Position numbers and translations under genes: made by a program. A stretch of 64,000 bases of DNA, taken from positions 372,001 to 436,000 of the forward strand of contig NZ_LT906448.1 of the NCBI RefSeq assembly GCF_900186835.1, given 5' to 3'. Source of the stretch: Pasteurella dagmatis. GTDB lineage: Bacteria; Pseudomonadota; Gammaproteobacteria; Enterobacterales; Pasteurellaceae. Shown here one piece after another: positions 1 through 8,939 of the stretch. Each line of letters opens with the position of its first letter. The first letter of the stretch is position 1. The notes beneath the pieces are model-generated. The model did no database searches and was not told where the DNA came from. It saw only the letters and a program-made list of their open reading frames with translations.

Positions 1-534
1 GCTCTGTGGATTGATGCTGAAAATAATTTAATTTATGTAGATGCTGCATCTGCTAAACGTGCGGAAGATGCGCTGGCATTATTGCGTAAATCATTAGGTT
101 CATTACCCGTGGTGCCATTGAGTTTTGCAAATGAACCGAGCGTGATTATGACAGATTGGATTACTAAAGACAGCACACCACAATGGTTAATTCCATTAGA
201 AGAGGCTGAATTAACGGGCAGTAACGAAAGCGGTATTATCCGTTGCAAACAGCAAAATTTAGAGTCAGAAGAAATTCAAAACTTACTTAATGCGGGTAAG
301 TTTGTAACTAAGTTGTCATTGGAATGGGAAGATAATTTATCTTTTATTTTGAATGAAGATTGTACTTTAAAACGCTTGAAATTTGCCGATCAAATTCGTG
401 AAAAAAATGACGATATTTTAAAAGAAGATTATGCACAGCGTTTTGATGCTGACTTTGTTTTAATGACTGGCGTATTAAGTAAGCTCACAGCGAACTTACT
501 TGATGACTTCGGTGGTGAAAAAGTGCGGTTATAA
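1..534 (+). CDS. rdgC: Recombination-associated protein RdgC (3' part)
   Basis: Open from the first base of the window in frame 1, so the start lies outside. The visible 177 codons match the C-terminal half of RdgC, a ring-shaped, nucleoid-associated DNA-binding protein that limits RecA activity. Recognised from the overall sequence, e.g. the segment MTDWITKDSTPQWLIPLEE and the end LTANLLDDFGGEKVRL. The last codons (KVRL) are written by a DNA-uptake word, AAGTGCGGT at 521-529, so the uptake signal is part of the coding end. The gene is followed by a long-range inverted repeat and not by another gene of the same transcript. Confidence 0.9.
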   Translation, partial: ALWIDAENNLIYVDAASAKRAEDALALLRKSLGSLPVVPLSFANEPSVIMTDWITKDSTPQWLIPLEEAELTGSNESGIIRCKQQNLESEEIQNLLNAGKFVTKLSLEWEDNLSFILNEDCTLKRLKFADQIREKNDDILKEDYAQRFDADFVLMTGVLSKLTANLLDDFGGEKVRL

Positions 535-560
535 ATTTTAATGTTTTATTAATCTGATAA

Positions 561-637
561 AAACGCCTGATGTTTCAGCGACACTATATGATTTTTAGCG
601 ATAAGTTAGAATTAAAGTGTACTTGAATCGGGCGTTT
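561..637 (+). other. Long-range inverted repeat with 55-nt loop after rdgC
   Basis: The arms at 561-571 and 627-637 pair over 11 bp with a single G.U. The loop is 55 nt and the 3' arm is followed by a U-rich run (638-650). It may be an rdgC terminator with an unusually large loop, or a structured leader of the hydrolase gene that starts 52 bp further on. No known riboswitch consensus was recognised. Confidence 0.5.
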
Positions 638-674
638 ATTTCTTTTATAAAGGAAATGGTTGTTATGACGATAT

Positions 675-680
675 AGGAGG
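675..680 (+). promoter_or_regulatory. Perfect Shine-Dalgarno AGGAGG
   Basis: AGGAGG lies 2 nt before an ATG at 683 and 8 nt before a second in-frame ATG at 689. The 8-nt spacing is normal and the 2-nt spacing is too short, so the hydrolase most likely starts at 689. Confidence 0.75.
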
Positions 681-688
681 ATATGTTT

Positions 689-1432
689 ATGACAACAGTA
701 GCAAATGCAATTACATTTTTAAAACAGCAGAGATGGGTTGATTTAAGCCATTCTGTTACTTCTGATATTCCTTATTTTCCTGCCTTTAAACCTCTTGAAG
801 TGAAAAGCTTATTTACGGTTGAAAAAGATAGTTTCTTCACGCAGGAATATACCTTAGTAAGCCAATATGGTACACATATTGATGCGCCTATTCATTTTGT
901 GGATAACACTCGCTATTTAGATGAGATTCCAATCAAAGATTTTGTATTGCCTTTAGTGGTGCTCCATAAAGAAGATGCAGTGAAGCAAAATAATGATTAC
1001 ACCGTATCTGTTGAGGATATCTTGGCTTTTGAAGCCGAACATGGAAAAATTCCTGAGGGCAGTTTTGTGGCATTCGCAAGTGGTTGGTCAGAAAGATGGC
1101 ATGATCATCAAGCTTTTTATAATAAAGATCATACCGGGCAAGCTCATACGCCCGGTTGGTCGCTTGAGGCATTAAAATTTCTACACGAACAGCGTAATGT
1201 TGCGGCAATTGGCCATGAAACGTTAGATACAGACAGTGCTTTAGATGTGTTGAAAAATAAAGATTTGGTAGGTGAGCGTTACTGGTTATCTTTGAATAAG
1301 TTTCAAGTGGAGGTACTGAATAACTTAGCTACTTTACCAGCAACTGGTGCTGCCATTTTTATCGGTGTTCCGAAAATTAAAGGTGCTCCGGGCTTTAATG
1401 CACGTGTTTTTGCGGTAGTTGATGCTAGATAA
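689..1432 (+). CDS. Cyclase-family (kynurenine formamidase-like) metal-dependent hydrolase
   Basis: A 247-residue protein of the cyclase/formamidase-like family (PF04199 type). The family signature GTHIDAPIHF is near residue 60 and supplies metal-binding His and Asp residues. A second conserved block, AIGHETLDTD, lies near residue 170. Family members are soluble zinc or manganese hydrolases acting on amides or lactones, and the substrate here cannot be told from sequence. The start at 689 is chosen because it sits 8 nt after a perfect AGGAGG; an upstream ATG at 683 is only 2 nt away. It stands alone between rdgC and the convergent oapA, with a shared terminator behind it. No tryptophan-degradation genes are adjacent, so kynurenine formamidase activity is not supported. 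Confidence 0.8.
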   Translation: MTTVANAITFLKQQRWVDLSHSVTSDIPYFPAFKPLEVKSLFTVEKDSFFTQEYTLVSQYGTHIDAPIHFVDNTRYLDEIPIKDFVLPLVVLHKEDAVKQNNDYTVSVEDILAFEAEHGKIPEGSFVAFASGWSERWHDHQAFYNKDHTGQAHTPGWSLEALKFLHEQRNVAAIGHETLDTDSALDVLKNKDLVGERYWLSLNKFQVEVLNNLATLPATGAAIFIGVPKIKGAPGFNARVFAVVDAR

Positions 1433-1451
1433 TATAGAGTTAAATACATAT

Positions 1452-1488
1452 AAAAAGCCTGCTATTTGATAGAATAGCAGGCTTTTTT
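1452..1488. terminator. Bidirectional intrinsic terminator
   Basis: The 15-bp stem of arms 1452-1466 and 1473-1487 has A-runs on one side and T-runs on the other, around a 6-nt loop. It lies between the convergent hydrolase gene and oapA and can serve both. Confidence 0.9.
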
Positions 1489-1498
1489 ATAAAAGATG

Positions 1499-2845
1499 TT
1501 ATTTTTTATAAATGTAAGAACCATCAGTTTGGCGTATAAATCTTGTGCCGTTTTCTAAACGCATTTCAGTTACACGGCCTTGGCTATTCACTGAAACTTG
1601 TACTTTATCACCCGGTTTGAAGTTACTTAATGCATTGCCTGCGCCTTTTGCTTTAGTCATTGCGTTTACATCAGCAATGTTCAAGTTATGATTACGAAAC
1701 ACTTGCATTAAACTTACACCTTGTGGGACGGTTAACGTTTTACCTTTTACACTTTTCGCAGGCGCAGCTTCTACTACTGGCGCAGATTTTTTATCTACTT
1801 TCGTTGGTTTTGGCTCAACAACTTTAGCTTTTTCTTTAGTTTTTGGCTGCTCTAATGCTTTAGGTGTTTCGATGACTTTAGCTTTTTCAATCAGTTGTGG
1901 TTTCTCAACAGGCTTGTTTGCTTCCAATACTTGAGGTTTTTCATTAATTGTTGCTTGTTCAGCAGATATTTGAGTATTATTCAACACTGGTGGAGGTGTT
2001 GTCGCAGTTGAAGCTTGGGCTTCTGGCGCCTGTCTTGGTACCGTACTGTCATTGTTTTCTGTTGTTACCACTGTATTTGTATTGTTTGGCGAATTGTTTA
2101 AGTTATCCAATACAGGTGGTTCATTGTTTTGTGACTTATCTAGTGGTTGGAATTGAATTGGTACTGCATTTGCATTTTGTTGCTCAAAAGATTGCACGGT
2201 ATCAGTGCTTGGTTTTAGCCAGAAGAATAAAAGGAGCAATAAAATCAATGCAAATAGCACTACAACAATACGACGATGACGTTGTGGTAGTACTTGTAAG
2301 AATGGCCAAGTTTCAGGGTTTTTCCAACTCTTTTGTACCGCTCTTACCGTTGCTGACGCTGCTGCTATTTGTGAGGACGATTGTTCTTGAGATGGAATCT
2401 CTGGTTCTACATTTTGAGCAGGATTTTCTGCTTGTGGCATTTCTGTTGTGTGCATTTCAGCAGTTTCAGTTTGTGTATTTACTATTTCAGTCACTGTTGG
2501 GGTTTCAGTATGCACTGTTGTTTCATTATGTATAGTTGTTGGCGTCACAAAGATATCACTACTTTCAGTATGTACAACAGGTTGGCTTTCTACTGTTGGA
2601 TTCTGTGATGTTGTTTGGTTTGTTGCTGTTACAGGGATAGAGCTAAATGTAGGTTCTTTTCTCATAGTAAATTGAGGCACATGTTGCTCTTTTTTTGCAA
2701 ATAGTCCTTTTGCTTTATCAAAAAGAGAGGGTTCAGGTTTGATCACTTTTTTCGGAGTGATCGGTTCAATTTGACTAAATTCTAAGTCGAGTTCGTTTTG
2801 TGCAGGGTTATGTTCTGCTTCATTTTTTGTTTTTTCTGGATCCAC
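1499..2845 (-). CDS. oapA: Opacity-associated protein OapA
   Basis: A 448-residue bitopic envelope protein. It has a cytoplasmic N-terminal region of about 190 residues with a DKAKGLF motif, and one membrane segment near residue 200 (IVVVLFALILLLLLFFWL). A long low-complexity Pro/Lys/Glu/Thr-rich periplasmic spacer includes degenerate EKAKV-type repeats. The C-terminal LysM-like OapA domain (about residues 365-448) contains VPQGVSLMQVFRNHNL. In H. influenzae OapA is linked to colony opacity, adherence and transformation; the E. coli homologue YtfB binds glycans at the septum. Translation probably begins at a GTG preceded by GAGG 7 nt upstream. OapB, next to oapA in H. influenzae, is not seen downstream here. 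Confidence 0.9.
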   Translation of the reverse strand: MDPEKTKNEAEHNPAQNELDLEFSQIEPITPKKVIKPEPSLFDKAKGLFAKKEQHVPQFTMRKEPTFSSIPVTATNQTTSQNPTVESQPVVHTESSDIFVTPTTIHNETTVHTETPTVTEIVNTQTETAEMHTTEMPQAENPAQNVEPEIPSQEQSSSQIAAASATVRAVQKSWKNPETWPFLQVLPQRHRRIVVVLFALILLLLLFFWLKPSTDTVQSFEQQNANAVPIQFQPLDKSQNNEPPVLDNLNNSPNNTNTVVTTENNDSTVPRQAPEAQASTATTPPPVLNNTQISAEQATINEKPQVLEANKPVEKPQLIEKAKVIETPKALEQPKTKEKAKVVEPKPTKVDKKSAPVVEAAPAKSVKGKTLTVPQGVSLMQVFRNHNLNIADVNAMTKAKGAGNALSNFKPGDKVQVSVNSQGRVTEMRLENGTRFIRQTDGSYIYKK

Positions 2846-2885
2846 GAGAGTACCTCAATTATAAATAGCTAACTTATATACACAA

Positions 2886-2894
2886 AAGTGCGGT
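2886..2894 (+). repeat. DNA uptake word AAGTGCGGT
   Basis: An exact Haemophilus-dialect uptake core followed by the usual AT-rich flank (CAAAATTTT), in the oapA-epmB gap. It is one representative of about thirty copies across the window. Confidence 0.9.
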
Positions 2895-2933
2895 CAAAAT
2901 TTTGATTATTTTAAAGGATATTTGCTGATTTTC

Positions 2934-3947
2934 CTATGCTGTATAAAGAGTTTTATTTGGCTCTTTGGCAATTTCTCGTGCGAGTTTTGGCACTAAATAG
3001 CCTGATGTGATGCTTTGCAATATTTTGTAAATATTTAGCGCTTTTTCATCTTCAATGTAAAAATGGCTTGCACCTTCCACTTTATCAAGTAAATGCAAGT
3101 AGTAGGGTAAAATATTAATACTAAATAATTTATCACTTAATTGCTTTAAAATTTGTGCATCATCATTAATGTTTTTTAATAATACGGATTGATTTAATAA
3201 GACAACACCCGCCTGTTTTAGTTTAAATATGGCTGCCGATAAGGTTGTATCAATTTCATTTGGATGATTAATATGCGTCACTAATACCGTTTGAAAACGG
3301 CTTTCAGATAGTATTTTACATAGTTCTGGTGTAATGCGTTGTGGAATAACCACAGGCAGGCGAGTATGAATGCGTAAGCGCTGTAAGTGCGGTATGTTTT
3401 CAAGATTTTTTATCAACCAGTTTAATTCGTGATCTTTTGCCATTAGTGGATCGCCACCTGAAAAAATCACTTCTTCAATTTCGGGACGGATGGCAATGTA
3501 GTCCAATGCCTTTTGCCAGTTTACTTTGTTACCTTTGTTATCCGCATAAGGAAAATGACGGCGGAAACAATAACGGCAATTGACGGCACACCCACCTTTT
3601 ACCATTAATAGCAATCGATTATGGTATTTATGTAACACGCTTGGCACAACAGCTTCTTGTTCTTCTAAAGGATCTGTTGTAAAGCCTTCTACTTGAATAA
3701 ATTCATCAGCTGAAGACATTACTTGCAAAAAAAGAGGATCTTTAGGATTGCCTTTTTCCATTCTTTGAACGAAAGGTAATGGTACCCGTAGAGGAAATAG
3801 ACGACGCGCAACGATATCTTTTTCGAATGCTTCAGCAGGAAGGTTTAGGGTATTAAGTAGTAGTTTAGGATCAGAAATTGCATTTGCGAGCAGATCTGTC
3901 CAACTTTGTTCTTCTCTAATGACTATGTTTTGAGTTAAAATACGCAC
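2934..3947 (-). CDS. epmB: EF-P beta-lysylation protein EpmB (radical SAM lysine 2,3-aminomutase)
   Basis: A cytoplasmic radical-SAM/PLP enzyme that turns (S)-alpha-lysine into (R)-beta-lysine for attachment to elongation factor P. The iron-sulfur motif CAVNCRYC (CX3CX2C) is visible, preceded by LLMVKGGC. The segment FSGGDPLMAKDHEL and the C-terminal LVPKLARE, which holds the likely PLP lysine, are also present. The start is uncertain. An ATG at 4010 would overlap efp, while a GTG at 3947 gives about 337 residues, close to the family length, and is preferred. It is divergent from efp, its substrate, with only 34 bp between. EpmA, which attaches the beta-lysine, is not in the window. Confidence 0.9.
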   Translation of the reverse strand: MRILTQNIVIREEQSWTDLLANAISDPKLLLNTLNLPAEAFEKDIVARRLFPLRVPLPFVQRMEKGNPKDPLFLQVMSSADEFIQVEGFTTDPLEEQEAVVPSVLHKYHNRLLLMVKGGCAVNCRYCFRRHFPYADNKGNKVNWQKALDYIAIRPEIEEVIFSGGDPLMAKDHELNWLIKNLENIPHLQRLRIHTRLPVVIPQRITPELCKILSESRFQTVLVTHINHPNEIDTTLSAAIFKLKQAGVVLLNQSVLLKNINDDAQILKQLSDKLFSINILPYYLHLLDKVEGASHFYIEDEKALNIYKILQSITSGYLVPKLAREIAKEPNKTLYTA

Positions 3948-3981
3948 TTTTGACAACAATCTTTTATAACTTGAGGATAAT

Positions 3982-4548
3982 ATGGCTACATATACTACCA
4001 GTGATTTCAAACCAGGTCTAAAATTTATGCAAGATGGCGAGCCTTGCGTAATCGTTGAAAATGAATTTGTTAAACCAGGTAAAGGTCAGGCATTCACTCG
4101 TACACGTATTCGTAAATTAATTTCTGGTAAAGTATTAGATGTTAACTTCAAATCTGGTACTTCGGTTGAAGCAGCTGATGTAATGGATTTAAACTTAACT
4201 TACTCTTACAAAGATGATGCATTCTGGTATTTTATGCACCCAGAAACATTTGAGCAATATTCAGCAGATGCGAAAGCAATTGGTGATGCAGAAAAATGGC
4301 TATTAGACCAAGCAGATTGTATCGTTACTTTATGGAATGGTGCTCCAATCAGTGTAACACCTCCGAACTTTGTTGAGTTAGAAATCATTGATACAGATCC
4401 GGGCTTAAAAGGTGATACTGCGGGTACTGGAGGTAAACCAGCAACATTAAGTACTGGTGCAGTTGTGAAAGTACCTTTATTCGTACAAATTGGTGAAGTG
4501 ATTAAAGTTGATACTCGTTCAGGCGAGTACGTTTCACGTGTAAAATAA
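3982..4548 (+). CDS. efp: Elongation factor P
   Basis: A 188-residue translation factor that binds between the ribosomal P and E sites and relieves stalling at polyproline stretches. It has the three beta-barrel domains of the family. The modified lysine is visible as K34 in [10 protein letters not shown], and the C-terminal signature [11 protein letters not shown] is intact. The start is set by GAGGA 6 nt upstream. The gene lies head-to-head with epmB, whose product makes the beta-lysine placed on K34, and is followed by a terminator at 4595-4641. Confidence 0.97.
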   Translation: MATYTTSDFKPGLKFMQDGEPCVIVENEFVKPGKGQAFTRTRIRKLISGKVLDVNFKSGTSVEAADVMDLNLTYSYKDDAFWYFMHPETFEQYSADAKAIGDAEKWLLDQADCIVTLWNGAPISVTPPNFVELEIIDTDPGLKGDTAGTGGKPATLSTGAVVKVPLFVQIGEVIKVDTRSGEYVSRVK

Positions 4549-4925
4549 TGTATTTTAGTTAAGTAATATGCCATTGAACGGCATAAAGTGTGAGTAACCC
4601 TGTGCTTTTGTTATAAATTGAAACGTACGGGGTTATTTTTTGTCTTCAGGAAAATAGCGATTAGCTCTTTATTTATCTACTGGAAATGCATTTTTTATTA
4701 GAGTAGTAAAAAATATTGCTATGCTAGAACCCGCTAAACACACAAGGTATAATTTTAGTGACTCAAGTCCAATAAAAACGAACAAAGTTGCTGTTGTTCT
4801 ACACTAAGTCTGAAACTAATCGCAAGGATTAAGCCCACCATTGCATGTTAATTATTCTCTTAAAACAGAGAGTAAGCACATTAGCTTTTTCTATGAGTGT
4901 GAATATCTTTAAAAAAGAGGGAGGC
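4549..4925. other. 377-bp gap after efp
   Basis: Holds a short hairpin at 4568-4584 (ATGCC/GGCAT), the efp terminator and then AT-rich sequence with no supported gene. The small leftward reading frame at 4829-5017 overlaps the next gene in another frame and was not accepted. Confidence 0.6.
4595..4641 (+). terminator. Probable efp terminator
   Basis: Arms 4595-4605 and 4625-4635 pair with two G.U wobbles around a 19-nt loop, followed by six T (4636-4641). Confidence 0.6.
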
Positions 4926-5432
4926 TTACACCTGATACTTTGTTTTATCCCCAATATCAAAATGTAACGGCATTCTCCATTTCTGAATTGCGAGTATAAT
5001 AAATAATATTCCAACAACCACTGACATCACTTGTGTCGCAATAGAATTATTCAACAGTGCAATACACCAAAATAAGGCGACAAAGAGCGGTTGAAAATTT
5101 AAAAGAAAAATACGGAAACAGAAATATTCTTTGTAACATAAACCGCCTAAAGTCATTAATGCCCCTCCCAGTGCTAAGGTTTCATAACCTAACATTTGAC
5201 AAATTAACGCTACCCAAGTTGCCATCTGTAAAATAAGTCGGAATGTTTTCAGATAAATATGTAAGCAAGAGGCACAAAGCGCAGCAGCAATTAAAATACC
5301 CAAATGTGCAGTGTTAGGATAATAGGGAAAAATCAGTGTCATTACACCAGCTACAACAAAACCACTGCGATATAAAATAACAGTGAGATAGTCCCAAATG
5401 TCCATTGGTGATTGAATGTGTGGATCTGCCAT
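4926..5432 (-). CDS. DUF2301-like integral membrane protein
   Basis: A 168-residue, strongly hydrophobic protein with about five or six membrane segments (for example VVAGVMTLIFPYY and PLFVALFWCIALL). It resembles the uncharacterised DUF2301 inner-membrane family. No catalytic motif is visible and no function is assigned. Its ATG lies 2 bp after the lpxH stop and the two genes are probably co-transcribed. The pair precedes the divergent plsC, so the surroundings concern envelope lipids, but a role in lipid metabolism is only suggested by position. Confidence 0.7.
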   Translation of the reverse strand: MADPHIQSPMDIWDYLTVILYRSGFVVAGVMTLIFPYYPNTAHLGILIAAALCASCLHIYLKTFRLILQMATWVALICQMLGYETLALGGALMTLGGLCYKEYFCFRIFLLNFQPLFVALFWCIALLNNSIATQVMSVVVGILFIILAIQKWRMPLHFDIGDKTKYQV

Positions 5433-5434
5433 AA

Positions 5435-6154
5435 TTATTCCTTACCTGTTAAAAATCGGATTTGTTGCTGTTCATTTACTTCAAGAATAGACGCCGTTTC
5501 GCCCCAATCACCCAACACAATGCGAGTAAAGTGCGGTGCTATTTGATGAATATTTTGGCGGTGTGTATGCCCATGGATCATTTTTTTCACCCCAAATTGT
5601 GCAAAGATTTGCAATACAAATTCAGGGTTTACATCCATAATCTCATAGGATTTTTGTTTTTTATCTGCTTGGCTTTTGGCTCGAATTTTCTCGGCAATTT
5701 TTAACCGCACTTTGAGCGGTAAGCATAAAAATAGCCCTTGGCGCCATTTTTGATGTACTTTTTTACGATAGCGTTGATATGCTATATCATCAGTACATAA
5801 AGTATCACCGTGGCATAGTAGTACGTTCTCACCATATAAATCAACCAGTTGATATGTAGGTAGCAGATTTATTCCACAAGCCTGTGCAAATCGCTTTCCA
5901 ATGAGGAAATCACGATTCCCGTGTTGAAAATAGCACGGGATGCCTTTATCGCTGACTTGCTTAATTTGTTGTTGAACAAGTTCGATTAAAGGAGATTGTT
6001 CATCATCACCAATCCAAAAATCAAATAAATCGCCTAAGATGTAAAGTGCTTCGGCTTGTGGTGCGAGATTCTGCATAAAATCGCAAAAAAGTTCAGTTAA
6101 GTACGGTCGATTTTCGCTGAGATGTAAATCAGCAATAAAATAGGTCTTTTTCAT
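5435..6154 (-). CDS. lpxH: UDP-2,3-diacylglucosamine diphosphatase LpxH
   Basis: A peripheral membrane phosphodiesterase of lipid A synthesis that cleaves UDP-2,3-diacylglucosamine to lipid X and UMP. The metallophosphoesterase motifs are all present: DLHLS at the N-terminus, [18 protein letters not shown] and GHTH. The start is placed at the ATG of [12 protein letters not shown] (6154), which matches the family's usual length (239 residues). The longer frame from 6244 would add 30 non-conserved residues that run into the plsC promoter region. It is divergent from plsC and translationally close to the downstream membrane protein. Confidence 0.95.
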   Translation of the reverse strand: MKKTYFIADLHLSENRPYLTELFCDFMQNLAPQAEALYILGDLFDFWIGDDEQSPLIELVQQQIKQVSDKGIPCYFQHGNRDFLIGKRFAQACGINLLPTYQLVDLYGENVLLCHGDTLCTDDIAYQRYRKKVHQKWRQGLFLCLPLKVRLKIAEKIRAKSQADKKQKSYEIMDVNPEFVLQIFAQFGVKKMIHGHTHRQNIHQIAPHFTRIVLGDWGETASILEVNEQQQIRFLTGKE

Positions 6155-6264
6155 TATGAGCATCAAAGAATTTTTTGTGTAGATTAGCATATTTTTTACG
6201 GTGATTTGTACACATATTCTGGCAATTTCGCTATACTTAGCCAAATTTTTAAAGGAATGACGTT

Positions 6265-6987
6265 ATGTTGAAATTACTTCGTATTATTGTTGTTGTTATT
6301 TGCTGTATTTTAATTTGTGTATTTGGCACTTTATATTCGTTTATCCGTTTTAGAAATCCAAGCAATGTGGGCGTTGTGGCTCGTTGGTTTGGGCGTTTAT
6401 ATCCATTATTTGGCTTAAAAGTCGAGCATCGCTTCCCTGAAAATGCCGATAATATTGGAAGCTGTATTTATATCGGTAATCACCAAAATAACTATGATAT
6501 GGTGACAATTTCTTATATGGTGAAACCACGTACGGTTAGTGTAGGCAAAAAAAACCTAATTTGGATACCGTTTTTTGGCATTGTGTATTGGGTGACTGGT
6601 AATATTTTAATTGATCGTGAAAACCGTACTAAAGCACATGGAACAATGAATGAGGTAGCTCGTCGCATAAAAGAAGATAATCTTTCTGTTTGGATGTTCC
6701 CAGAAGGCACACGCAGTCGTGGTCGTGGTTTATTACCATTCAAAACAGGCGCATTTTATGCCGCTGTCGCTGCGGGTGTGCCAGTGGTTCCAGTGGTTTG
6801 TTCAACAACGCAAGGCAAAATTGATTTAAATCGTTGGGATAACGGTAAAGTGATTTGTGAAATGCTAGATCCAATTGATACTTCTATGTATAGCAAAGAT
6901 AACGTACGTGAACTTGCAGCGCATTGTCACGAAATTATGGCTAAACGAATCGCTGAACTGGATGCAGAAATTGCACAAAAGAGCTAA
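6265..6987 (+). CDS. plsC: 1-acyl-sn-glycerol-3-phosphate acyltransferase
   Basis: A membrane-bound enzyme that adds the second acyl chain to lysophosphatidic acid to make phosphatidic acid. The catalytic HX4D box is NHQNNYD near residue 75. The substrate-binding block FPEGTRSRGRG lies near residue 147, and an N-terminal membrane anchor covers about residues 5-27. The length (240 residues) is normal. AAAGGAA precedes the ATG. ftsP follows 6 bp after its stop, as in E. coli (plsC-sufI). Confidence 0.95.
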   Translation: MLKLLRIIVVVICCILICVFGTLYSFIRFRNPSNVGVVARWFGRLYPLFGLKVEHRFPENADNIGSCIYIGNHQNNYDMVTISYMVKPRTVSVGKKNLIWIPFFGIVYWVTGNILIDRENRTKAHGTMNEVARRIKEDNLSVWMFPEGTRSRGRGLLPFKTGAFYAAVAAGVPVVPVVCSTTQGKIDLNRWDNGKVICEMLDPIDTSMYSKDNVRELAAHCHEIMAKRIAELDAEIAQKS

Positions 6988-6993
6988 TTGATT

Positions 6994-8400
6994 ATGTTGA
7001 ACCTCTCCCGTCGTCAGTTATTTAAAAGAAGCCTTCTTGCGAGTGCATTAAGTGCAATGCCGAGTAAGCTTCTTGCAGGGACACACCAATCATTATATAT
7101 TCCACCATTAATGGAAACTCGTCGGGGCAAACCTGTGTTTTTGACGATGGAAGCTGTTCAACATCAATTAGATGAGGGAAAGTTTGTTGAGGTTTGGGGA
7201 TTTAATGGTCATTATTTAGGGCCAACAATTAAAATCAAGAAAGGGGATTTTGCGAAACTTAACTATAAAAATAACCTTCCTCAACCTATTGCAATGAATA
7301 TTCAGGGCTTACAAGCCAGTGGTGAGTTATTAGGTGGTGTAGGGCGTTATTTACAGCCAAAGGAAACTTGGGCACCTATTCTACCAATCACTCAAAGCGC
7401 CTCAACTTGTTGGTATCATTCAGTTTCTTTAGCGAATTCAGCCTATCAAACCTACCGTGGATTAGTCGGTATGTGGATTGTGGAAGATGATGAAAGTCGA
7501 AAGTTGGCATTGCCACAAAAATATGGCGTAAATGATATTCCATTGATTTTGCAAGATATGCGACTGAATAGTAATGGTTTACAATTATTTCAGCAGAATC
7601 AAAATGCACTATTAGGTAATCGTTTATTTGTGAACGGGCAAGAGGCGCCTTATTTAAAAGTGCCACGTGGTTGGGTACGTTTACGCATCGTGAATGCTTC
7701 ACTTTCTCGAGCTTATGAATTGCGTTTTGATGATGATCGAACTTTCCAACTAATCGCACAAGATCAAGGCTTTTTACCGCAAGGTAAAGAGCTGAAATCT
7801 GTTTTCATCACACCAAGTGAGCGAATTGAAATTTTAGTGGATCTCAATGGTGGTGATAATGTGAGTTTAATTGCGGGTGAAAAACGAAATTTTTTACATA
7901 AAGTCACCGCACTTTTTGCTGATGAAAACGAGCTGATTGAAAATACGGTGTTAGAACTTCGTCCAGAAGGTTTGGCTTCAGTATTTAGTAAACAAGAAAT
8001 ACGTCAATTTAGTACAGATGCAGTGCAGAGCTTGTCGAATAAAGTGGCACAAGAACAACATTTCCATTTCGATACTAGCACAGGGATGGTGAATAACAAA
8101 CACTTTGATCCCAAACGTGTTTTGAATGCAAAATTAGGTACCACTGAACGTTGGATTCTAACCTCATCCTCCCCCATGGGGTTCCGTATTCAAGGGGCTA
8201 AATTCATTATTGAAAGCATTAATGATGAGCCAATTGATCAGGCTGCCATTTCTTGGAAAGATAGCGTTTGGATTCCGGGAAAAGTACAAATTCTCGTGAA
8301 ATTTGAAAATACTTCATCAAATAATCATCCGTTTATTTTTGGTTCATCAAATTTAATGTTAGCAGACAAAGGCTGTATCCGATTATTAGTAGTACAGTAA
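6994..8400 (+). CDS. ftsP: Cell division protein FtsP (SufI), multicopper-oxidase fold
   Basis: A periplasmic protein exported by the Tat system. The twin-arginine motif is SRRQLFK at residues 5-11, followed by a weakly hydrophobic stretch and a cleavage region near KLLAG. Three cupredoxin-like domains follow, but the histidine clusters of true multicopper oxidases are absent, as in E. coli FtsP, which stabilises the divisome under stress. The start at ATG 6994 leaves 6 bp after plsC; a TTG 6 bp earlier is an alternative. A strong terminator follows at 8414-8447. Confidence 0.92.
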   Translation: MLNLSRRQLFKRSLLASALSAMPSKLLAGTHQSLYIPPLMETRRGKPVFLTMEAVQHQLDEGKFVEVWGFNGHYLGPTIKIKKGDFAKLNYKNNLPQPIAMNIQGLQASGELLGGVGRYLQPKETWAPILPITQSASTCWYHSVSLANSAYQTYRGLVGMWIVEDDESRKLALPQKYGVNDIPLILQDMRLNSNGLQLFQQNQNALLGNRLFVNGQEAPYLKVPRGWVRLRIVNASLSRAYELRFDDDRTFQLIAQDQGFLPQGKELKSVFITPSERIEILVDLNGGDNVSLIAGEKRNFLHKVTALFADENELIENTVLELRPEGLASVFSKQEIRQFSTDAVQSLSNKVAQEQHFHFDTSTGMVNNKHFDPKRVLNAKLGTTERWILTSSSPMGFRIQGAKFIIESINDEPIDQAAISWKDSVWIPGKVQILVKFENTSSNNHPFIFGSSNLMLADKGCIRLLVVQ

Positions 8401-8413
8401 AACGATATAAAAT

Positions 8414-8447
8414 AAAAAAGCGCGTATTAATTAGTACGCGCTTTTTT
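8414..8447. terminator. Bidirectional intrinsic terminator
   Basis: A 13-bp perfect stem of arms 8414-8426 and 8435-8447 with an 8-nt loop. It has A6/T6 tails and lies between convergent ftsP and the membrane protein gene. Confidence 0.92.
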
Positions 8448-8459
8448 ATTGGTATTGAT

Positions 8460-8870
8460 TTATGCTTTTTTGGATAACTCTGGTGGTGCTTCATTTAAGA
8501 ATAAGCGCAACACTAATAGTGCATAAGTCATACTTGGGAAAGCAAACATCATCGCATAAGCCAAGACCGCTAAACTTTGTTCCCACAGAGGAATGCTTTC
8601 TTGTAAGGGACCAGTAGATATATAAAAAGTTAGTACGACTAAGGTGTAAAGAAAGCTAATAATACCCGAAAAAAATGCAATTTGAGTCAGATTGCGTTGA
8701 TGATATTGATAGCGAATGCAAACAAGTGAGAATAAAAAAGCAGGAACAGTTGCCAGTAAGAAAACGTCTTTTAACCCTTCTAAATTAAAGGCATCAAAAA
8801 AGGGCAAAAATAACGAAAAAATACATTGTGTTAATAATGGAAAAATAATGAGTGTTTTTTTATTTACCAT
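8460..8870 (-). CDS. Small integral membrane protein, function unknown
   Basis: About 136 residues, with four predicted hydrophobic segments (LIIFPLLTQCIFSLFLPF, VFLLATVPAFLFSLVC, IAFFSGIISFLYTLVVL and LAVLAYAMMFAFPSMTYALL). Not recognised as a characterised family; Pasteurellaceae keep a similar gene beside der. The start at 8870 (MVNKKTL) is preferred because an upstream in-frame ATG at 8921 would lie inside the hairpin that follows der. No enzymatic motif is visible. Confidence 0.65.
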   Translation of the reverse strand: MVNKKTLIIFPLLTQCIFSLFLPFFDAFNLEGLKDVFLLATVPAFLFSLVCIRYQYHQRNLTQIAFFSGIISFLYTLVVLTFYISTGPLQESIPLWEQSLAVLAYAMMFAFPSMTYALLVLRLFLNEAPPELSKKA

Positions 8871-8899
8871 GGGTTTTATTCTCACAGTGATATGATTAA

Positions 8900-8931
8900 A
8901 TGGCATTTCTCGGTTAGCCAAGAAATGCCAT
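8900..8931 (-). terminator. Hairpin after der
   Basis: Arms 8900-8910 and 8921-8931 are a perfect 11-bp repeat around a 10-nt loop. The T-run is weak on the leftward strand and better on the rightward strand, so its role as the der terminator is likely but not certain. Confidence 0.55.
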
Positions 8932-8939
8932 CATTTTTA

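Noticed and set aside
1948-2535. 195-codon rightward open frame
   Set aside because: Lies antisense within oapA, whose repetitive low-complexity coding creates long open frames; no ribosome site and no protein-like composition.
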